Source: Stereocaulon alpinum
Taxonomy: Eukaryota; Ascomycota; Lecanoromycetes; Lecanorales; Stereocaulaceae
Assembly (NCBI GenBank): GCA_018257865.1
Contig: JAEUBA010000005.1
Location: 248,001-312,000, forward strand
DNA length: 64,000 nt
Direction: 5' to 3'
Shown one piece after another: positions 56,990 through 64,000 of this stretch. Made by a program: the position numbers and the translations under genes. Under the pieces are notes generated by a model, which saw only the letters and a program-made list of their open reading frames with translations, did no database searches and was not told the origin of the DNA. Numbering within the stretch: the first letter of the stretch is position 1; each line of letters begins with the position of its first letter.

Positions 56990-59086
56990 TTACCTCAAGC
57001 CGAGCAAGGCCTTTGAGTTATCGTACACAACATAGGTGATACTGACCGCCGGTACCACCTTGAGGAGGTTCGGCGTAATCCCCTTGAATAAACCTCTAAA
57101 GCCCTCCCCCCTAACAGTCTTAACAGTGACGTCCCACATCCCGCTATAAGTAGGTGGATGTATAGCTGTTCCTTGACTCTGCAACCTGGTCCTTAGCAGA
57201 TTAAGAGGGTAGACAACGCTGGCACCAAATGCGCCACTGCATGCGCCAATACCAGCTGTGGTGAAATTGCTGAGGGTAGTGTCGTCCTCGTCGGTTCCGT
57301 GAAGGCGTGCTTTGCGGTTGGTCAAGAATTGTTTGAGGTATTCGAATGTGGTAAGGTCGATAGCGCTGTAGGGAAACATGCCAATCAGGCCCATGGGCAG
57401 GCCTCGGTAGAAGGAGTGGATGCCAGAGGAGGTCCACATTTTGCGGGCAGTGTTTAGGATAAGGGCGTTGCCGCGCAGGCCGCCTCTGACGGTTTCGTTC
57501 TGCATGCGGCTAGGGGGGTTGTAAGTAAGTGCAACCAAACCAGAATTGGTGAGGGCTACTCACAATTTTAGGGTATCAAGAGGGTATATACAAAACCTTG
57601 ATGGATACACAGTGAGCTGGGCCGGAGCCTAGTGCGACGAAGAGGGTACTGACTGAGATATCATTCCGCCCATACCTGCAGCGAAGAACTGAGACCATGG
57701 CTGGAGGGCTTTCGGATCATCGTGGCCTTCGAGTCTGGCTAGAGCGCGTTTGGATCCCTAAGGTCACTAAGTCAACGTCACAAGGCCACAATTGATTCAG
57801 GTTCCTACCTCGTACGAGCCAAACTTAATAGCCGACTCGGGCATCACCTTGAGGACGTTGAGACCGTTCCCTAAATTTTTTAGCGTGTGACTACCTCCGT
57901 AAAGCAGCAAACTGACCAGCAAACAGACTTCGCATTCCTCCCATTCGCCATAGAGTCTTCGTCGCTTCCACAAGTGGCCGGGTTGCTGTTTTCGCTGCCT
58001 TGACAGGAGCTCCAGACTTTGCGTGATGGATTGCGTCGTCTTTGACACCGACTTGGGCTATGAGGTAAACCTTAAGTCGATCCAACGGCGCTGTTGCAGT
58101 CCTCGAGACAACGCCGGAAATCCCGCCCGCGACGAAATATCCTGCGGGTGGTAAGAGACCCGTCAGCCTTGCCTCTTTTTCATGCCGATAGCCCGCAAAA
58201 AGATCTGGTTCAACAATGTCTTCGTATTGGGGGTATTGATCTCCGGGATCCCAGGGGAACGTGAGCGGTTTCGATTCGTCGACGACTTGTGTAGCGTCTG
58301 TTCGTTGTATGGCTGTCGAAGCGAATGCAGGAGGACTAGGTTGTGGCAGTTTGAAAATGTTGGGAAGAGCGCCGAACAAGGTCCTAGAAAATTGGTGTTT
58401 ACCTAAACCCTCGACGGTCTCTGACACGTGCACATCCCCCTCTGAATTAACCGTTACTGTAGACGAGTAGTACGAAAGCACAGCTCGTAGATTTGGGGTA
58501 TCCGCCGGTATGAAGAGTAGAAATTTCCTTGTGGTAACGTCAGTCCTTGAGCAAGGTCGTAGGGAGAAGTACGGATACCTCCACTCATCAAAGGTGATAA
58601 CCCCGTCATGATTGCTATCGACCTCCGAGAAGAATTGGTCGAGCTTTGCCCTCGGTAACAGTATTCCAGCACGTTCGAAGGCGGCTCTGAGTTCTTGTTT
58701 ATCCAATTGGCCGTTACGATCAAGGTCAATACTCTTAAATAGCTGCCAGAGCTCATTCTCGGTCTGTTCGACAAAGCTGCGGAATTCTAAACATTGTATT
58801 CAGCAATGATTGTGCATAGAGATGCTTTATCACACACCCTGGAATTCTATATGGCCGTCTTCGTTCGTGTCCACGGCTTTCAACACGTCTTGAAGAAGGG
58901 AATCGGCGTTCTTGAGAGCTAGTCGGATCCATTAGCAAGCGAACATGTGTGTAGTGTTGCATACGAACGATGATCAATCTTGGTCAATCCTCTCTTCAAC
59001 CCGTCTAGGTTCAATTGGCCTTCATTCCGAGTATCTAGCGTTCTCCATAGCTTCTCAACTCGGGCGTTCTGGTCCTCTCCATCCAT
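56990..59086 (-). CDS. SAL1: calcium-binding mitochondrial carrier, SAL1/ATP-Mg-Pi type
   Basis: Eight exons: 59086-58969, 58918-58838, 58786-58579, 58527-57917, 57870-57809, 57757-57654, 57596-57564 and 57509-56990 (578 residues), all in phase. The N-terminal half has EF hands (DTRNEGQLNLDGL degenerate, DTNEDGHIEFQEF, DLDRNGQLDKQEL, DSNHDGVITFDEW). Three mitochondrial carrier repeats follow, with PLDRLKVYL, PLDTLKFRM and PLNLLRTRL. It exchanges ATP-Mg for phosphate across the inner membrane, controlled by Ca2+. Exon 7 is only 33 nt. A further upstream exon beginning MESPDGNIEQ near 59357 is possible but does not join in phase. Confidence 0.92.
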
Positions 59087-59636
59087 GGTGCCCCAAGCCA
59101 AGGTTATCGCTGCTCCTTCATGGCTTCTTGTGAGGATTGAAGCCTGCTCGTCCGTGTTGCTAATCAAGCCATGCTTTCTGGGCAGCCTTCAGACGCGTCA
59201 GATGACATGGAAAGCTGCGCCATAAGCCGTGAGGTGGTCGAAAGTGGAGGAATACAACACTAGGTACTGTACCACTGCCGCTTACGTGGGGCCCGAGTGC
59301 CGGCTGAAGCTCGGGTAAATTCCGGAGCCTGCTCGATGTTTCCATCGGGGCTCTCCATGGTACGTGTGTCTCTTTTCAAGCTTGCTAAGGTGATGTGCCA
59401 ACGAAGAACTAGATCACATGATGCTCGATATTCCGTTATGGTGTTTTATAATCCAGGTGCCATCAGCAAACTCGCTTGTACTTGCCTGTTGAACCCAGTA
59501 CATGTAATGCTTTTCATAAACCTCGAATGCTAGCCATTATTCTTTTTCATTTACGGTTGTTTATGGCTTAGATCTATGTGTACATCATCAATTGCTCCCA
59601 AATAGTCATATCACTCTGATCATCATTCCTTTTAAG
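59087..59636. promoter_or_regulatory. divergent promoter region, SAL1 / SSN8
   Basis: A 550-bp spacer between divergent starts. The SAL1-proximal part is open in frame upstream of 59086 and could hold an unannotated 5' exon of SAL1. Confidence 0.45.
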
Positions 59637-60648
59637 ATGGCAGCGAATTTTTGGGCGTCCACACAACGCCTTCATTGGCAATTCTCACGAGAGACCCTCA
59701 GCGACATCAGGCAACAGCTTGAAGATGAAGACCGGAACCTGGTGCAACAGTATCCATTACCTGATCGTCGTCTTCTCAGCATCTTCTTCAACCAACGTAC
59801 GTTTCTTAACCTCATGTAAAAGAGCTCCATGACTGACTTTTACAGAGTTGGGGAAGCTGGGAAAGAAGATGAACATCAGACAACAAGCGCTTGCTACAGC
59901 TCAAGTCTACATCCGACGCTTCTATAGCAAAGTCGAGATCCGTCGGACTAATCCATATTTGGTTTTGGCAACTGCACTTTACCTGGCTTGCAAAATGGAA
60001 GAATGTCCTCAGCATATCAGAGTCGTCGTGAGCGAAGCTCGACAGCAATGGCCAGGTCTGTTCGATTTCTTGCCGCGATCAAGTCTAATCACTGATTGTA
60101 CGTAAGCAGAATTCATCATTTCGGATGTTTCCAAGCTAGGCGAATGCGAGTTCTATCTTATCTCCGAGATGAACTCCCAGCTCATCGTACACCACCCCTA
60201 TCGCACGTTACAAGAATTCCAAGGTACATTGAATATGGCCCAGGATGACGTCTCATTAGCCTGGTCTATCGTCAATGATCATTACTTGACCGACCTGCCA
60301 CTCCTTGTACCTCCACACGTCATAGCGGTCACTGCAATGTTCCTGGCCTTGACTTTGAAGCCAACACAGACAGGTCTGCAAGCTGCAGCTAGTTCCGCCG
60401 CAGCGTTGAGTAGTGCTAGTCCAACATTGAAAGAGCCGGCTGGTATTTCTCAGGGCCCACCAAGTACACAGCAGAAGAAGGTGCAGCATCTGGTGAGCTG
60501 GCTCGCTGAGGGTGAGGTCGACATTATGGCTTGTATTGAGTGCTCCCAAGAGATCATATCGCTGTACGATGTATGGGAGCAGTACAATGAGAAGACTTGC
60601 AAGGAGCAAATAGCTCGCTTTGTGAAAGCTAGAGGCTTAGATAAATAG
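59637..60648 (+). CDS. SSN8: cyclin C of the Mediator CDK8 module
   Basis: Exons are 59637-59796, 59846-60055 and 60110-60648 (302 residues), all in phase. The N-terminus MAANFWASTQRLHWQF is characteristic of cyclin C. The cyclin box follows with LGKKMNIRQQALATAQVYIR, LATALYLACKMEECPQHIR and EFYLISEMNSQLIVHHPYRT. A Ser/Ala-rich insertion (about residues 210-245) separates the last helices (VDIMACIECSQEIISLYDVW). It pairs with SSN3/CDK8 to restrain RNA polymerase II transcription. Confidence 0.95.
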
Positions 60649-61392
60649 GAACCATGCTACACGCTAGATGCTCCATCGGTGGGCGTAAGCTCAGGAGACG
60701 TGACAGAACTCCAGCGCTGGGGAGTTCTGATTAAGCCATTGTTCTAGCACCTTTTACGAGTAAGGTTGTGACTCAGAGTGGTTTGTGGAGCAGCCTGCAG
60801 CGAAGTTTGAATAGAGCTGCAGATCTAGGCCTGTGTTCGCCTACCCGCAGGTGATTCAGCATCCTAGGTAGCATAATCGAATATCGGAAGGCCCGAATAT
60901 ATGGAAGGACTCAGGCTATTCGATTGGGCAGCTAAGCCACAACAAAGCGAGTACCGGCAGCATTGGAAAGTAGGCAGGGGTGCATGCTTAATCGCGGCAC
61001 CCCGTATGTGGGACAAATATCCTCGCCCATCAAGATGCTGTGCCTGGTCTTGATCGTCTAGCTTCGAGGCCGAGTGTCTTTTACAAGGGGCGAGAAGTCG
61101 TGTATCGATCCCAAATTGCTCGATATGTCTATCACTGGGCTTGAAGGCCAATATGGTTCCTCCTTTACCAAACGCTACTACTATTGCATGGCTTCGAAGG
61201 CTGCCTTGCCCATTGTCCAAGACAAAGCCTCCACACAATCTTAGACGCCTAGGCGCCAACGCTGCAAAGGACACTCGAGTCGTCTAATACCCTCTCTTGT
61301 CCCAGGGTATCTCGCTTACATCATAAAAAGCCACCTCCTCTAACATCGTCTTACCCAATCTGTACATTTGATTGACGTCTGGTCGCTTGTGT
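60649..61392. other. intergenic, possible extra coding end of the left-pointing gene
   Basis: The minus-strand frame 61284-61484 overlaps the 3' end of the next gene and has protein-like content (MYRLGKTMLEEVAFYDVSEI), so that gene may be spliced into it. The minus frame 60864-61274 has no motif. Confidence 0.4.
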
Positions 61393-62376
61393 CTACCACA
61401 AGCCACAGAAGCATGACTTCCTCCTTGCGGCTCTTGTGCTACCGAAAGGTCGTTGTTCCTCGGTGTCTGGAAGCTGTGGATCAACTTGGTACCCCACCGG
61501 GTCTTGCTGCAGAGTGGCGGAAGGTTGCAGGTCTCCTTGCAGCGATTCAGCCACTTCTGGCTCGGTGACGGAAGACTGGGACTCCGCTTGGACTAAAGAG
61601 GTCTCTTGGAGATTTAGGTCCGCTCGGTTTTGGTGCTCTTGCTGCTTGAGATGGGAGTGCTGTGAATTTGCTTGATTGACATGACCCTCTACTGCCTTGC
61701 TGATGTCGATGTCTTCATTCTCTTCGACTTGATTGACAGGTTGGGAGGGTCGTACGGAGACTTGGTATGATTCGCCTTGCTTCCAGGCTTGGCCTGGTCC
61801 ATCACGAAGATTCGCATCCATTTGAGCTAGGCGACCAATCGATCAGCAAAATCAAGTAAAAGACTGCTGGGGACAATTACCATGTGTGCGCTGAACCTTG
61901 TCCTGTATAGCCTTGGCTTGTCTCTCGTTCGTGGGTTGATGGAACTGCGGTCCAGTGTCAAGCTCATTCGCAAGCTTCAGGTGCCTACCCATCTCTGTGA
62001 TCTTGTTCTTGGCTGATGGCTTCGGCAAGTCTCTCATGAACTCATCAGAGTTGCTGGTTGACGATTTGGAAGGTGGGGCGGGCTCAGACCCAGAATCGTA
62101 CAGTGACTCGTTAGAGTCTGTGGGCTTTTCCTTTCCCAGCTCGGAGGGAATAGAGGTCTGATCCGTCTTATGCTCAGCAACGCGATGCTCAGGCTGATTA
62201 CCGCTCGACTCGGTAATCTGATGCGTTTCGCTCGTGATCGTAGAATCATCGGTCGCAAAATTCTCTTGGGGCCCACTACCAGTTGCTAGGAGGTATTCGG
62301 CCAAGGCAGCAGTGCGCAGATCTTCTTCGGAGCTTTCTGGAGTAGCCATAGCTGCAAGAACGTTTCCAGCGTCCAT
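61393..62376 (-). CDS. hydrophilic unknown protein
   Basis: Exons are 62376-61881 and 61826-61393 (309 residues), with intron GTAATT...GCCTAG in phase. The start MDAGNVLAAMATPESSEEDL is followed by a Ser/Glu/Thr-rich disordered region. A more ordered segment follows (EMGRHLKLANELDTGPQFHQ, ERQAKAIQDKVQRTH), then a Gln/Glu-rich tail ending in a Cys pair (RKSCFCGLW). No membrane segment, signal or known domain. The 3' end is uncertain because a second open frame (61284-61484) overlaps it. Confidence 0.5.
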
Positions 62377-64000
62377 CTTGATCGAATTCTGAGCAGGGTA
62401 GGTAAGGTAGGTAGGGAGCTTTCTCTGACTTCGTTGCCTTGTTCGGGGTCTTCCAAGTGGATGTATGGCGTTCAGCAATTAATAAGATAATCCTCAGTAG
62501 CTGTTTGTACGTCACAAAGTCGATCCACAAGATTTTGAAGGCCCTGTGTGTGACTTCAGGAATAAGTAGGCTGTTCGATGAGCAATAAGAGGAAAAAGAA
62601 GATGAAGGGAGACCCAAGCGCGTTGCACATTCAGCGTAGATTGCGTATTCTTCTCTGAGCTTTGCGCGCACTCGTCTGCAAATACTGGCGGACATGACAG
62701 GAGTGGGGGGAAGGGCCCGGCGGATCGCTCGACCATTGGCTGAGGGGCAGTCTCCTTCGCCATGATTGGAGAATTCAACGAGGCTCTTCGAATCCCTGCT
62801 ACAAGGGCCAATGACGATCCATAATATCTTTCGGTCCTTAGCGAATCCAAGCATGGGTCAGTGCCAGAGGACACATACGAATCGCGAGGGGCATGCGCGC
62901 CGCGGCGTTGCTGCCCAACAGCATATTGCATGAATAATGGGATTGACCGGTGAGTGCCGCCGACACGAAGTCTATCCAATGGCAGCCCCCGCAAGCCACA
63001 ATTCGAGTATACGGCGCAGCCAGATACACGCAGACAAGATATATGGGGGATGCGCAGAGCTGCAAGCAACCGACTGCGAGGGCGTAGCACTGACTTATAC
63101 TGCCAGAACCGCCCAGGAAGAAGCCGACGAACCCGCTACGCCCCTTCGCGTGTTCATGTGCAGCATTTCGCCACTTCCAGTGCATGAACGATTAGAGGGT
63201 TCTTTGTTGCATCGACGATTGGCTTGATGACCGCATCATGGCAAAAGCCGAGACGGAATAAGGACCATTTCCCCCTTGAAGGGCATAACCATGGAAAGCT
63301 TCAATAAACATCTTTGTTGCATCATGCCAACCAGAGCATCGACTTGGACACTACATGAAAAGTGTGCGTTCTACTTGGCGATGTGTAGATCAAGACTTGA
63401 TGTTGGTGGGAAAGTAAGCGCAGACTCCTGCAGTGGCCTTAACGAACTCCCGTATGGGGCGATTCGATTGGGCAGTCATGAGCCTTAAGACCCGTGTACG
63501 TTATAGAGACTCATTGGAATGGGCAGTTTGATCGATGTAGCGCAGGGCAGACGAATGGGAAACAGCTGTTAAGGTGGCCAAGACCGTCAAAGCATGAAAG
63601 TTTTGCACTATCTCTTGCAATTTCCCTGGCAACCTAGCCCGAAGCTCTAAAGGCGCATGGCCCTGTGGTAGGGCCGCATTGTGCTGCATGCACGTATGCA
63701 GAGGTGCATGGAGTGTAGCAATGGGAAGTAAGGTAGGAGAGGTCGAAAATCTGCGGGTACATGTAACGCTGATGCAGAGATATGTTCAGAGGCTGATCGC
63801 TTTTGGTCTATGTCTATGTCTATGTACAAGAAAACAATCATGACACACGCCATCCAGAGGGGTATTGGGGAATTTTCCGTAACGCCTTAACATCGTATCG
63901 CAATCCTTCGTTGGATTTGGTATGCTTATACCCAGGTCACATTTTCGTGGCATGGCCATATAGAAGAAAAGCTAGGGCTGCGAAGATGCCCACGACGACG
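62377..64000. other. 1.6-kb right end, no supported gene
   Basis: Overlapping frames in several phases at 62500-63230 have no coding character. A short CTATGT triple repeat lies at 63807-63824. The 13-mer TCTTTGTTGCATC occurs twice (near 63200 and 63311). Nothing else is seen. Confidence 0.5.

Noticed and set aside
62276..63230. Long overlapping frames in three phases near the right end
   Set aside because: Coding character is absent in all of them, and no splice-consistent model or domain emerges; likely chance in moderately GC-rich DNA.
1..64000. tRNA, rRNA, CRISPR arrays, intact transposons
   Set aside because: I looked for T-arm GGTTCGA-type motifs, repeat-spacer periodicity and reverse-transcriptase or transposase motifs and found none convincing; a tRNAscan and repeat search would be needed to exclude small ones.

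Overview
The window is nuclear DNA of a filamentous ascomycete (Pezizomycotina; the gene complement looks most like a Dothideomycete, but the class is an inference from protein similarity recalled from memory). Genes are split by short introns, mostly 45-75 nt, with GTRNGT-like donors and CTAAC/CTGAC-like branch sites. Spacers are usually 0.2-1.5 kb. Protein types are exclusively fungal or eukaryotic (HET-C, GH72 glucanosyltransferase, YVC1, exocyst, RNase P, TFIIA, Replication Protein A). There is no CRISPR array, rRNA gene, tRNA gene or intact transposon that I can see. Most lines of this annotation rest on exon models I spliced by hand; each listed junction was checked for reading phase.

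Layout. 1-2.3 kb: the end of an unknown gene, a membrane protein whose frame is interrupted by one TGA, and a small putative mitochondrial protein. 3.2-4.0 kb: EamA/TMEM42-like small membrane protein. 4.2-6.8 kb: heterokaryon-incompatibility protein het-C. 7.4-12.4 kb: importin-9/KAP114 head to head with the HORMA protein REV7. 12.8-15.8 kb: RBR-type E3 ligase. 16.5-19 kb: LYC1-like N-acetyltransferase and DCC1. 19.6-24.2 kb: large RhoGEF. 26.5-30.1 kb: vacuolar TRP channel YVC1. 32.3-35.4 kb: unknown protein with a ubiquitin-interacting motif. 36.5-41.6 kb: mitoribosomal uL23m, RPA2/RFA2 and helicase DBP10. 41.7-43.0 kb: the decayed remains of a diterpene-cyclase/P450 gene pair. 44.0-45.5 kb: TOA2 head to head with VMA16. 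46.0-48.5 kb: gephyrin-like cnxE. 48.7-53.5 kb: a small DoxX-like membrane protein, POP5, EXO84 and TOM20. 54.1-55.7 kb: GH72 glucanosyltransferase. 57.0-60.6 kb: calcium-dependent mitochondrial carrier SAL1 and cyclin C. 61.4-62.4 kb: a hydrophilic unknown protein. The last 1.6 kb holds nothing I can support.

Most genes are core housekeeping functions with no shared pathway, and many are arranged as divergent pairs over short spacers (REV7/KAP114, TOA2/VMA16, POP5/DoxX-like, EXO84/TOM20, DCC1/RhoGEF, RPA2/DBP10, SAL1/SSN8). The accessory part is 41.7-44.0 kb, where terpene-cluster relics sit between DBP10 and TOA2. The most unusual structural signals are a predicted 4-nt internal microexon in YVC1, a 4-nt initial coding exon in RPA2, an in-frame TGA followed by 75 further open codons near the left end, and a recurrent switch from C-rich to G-rich coding strand inside several short genes.
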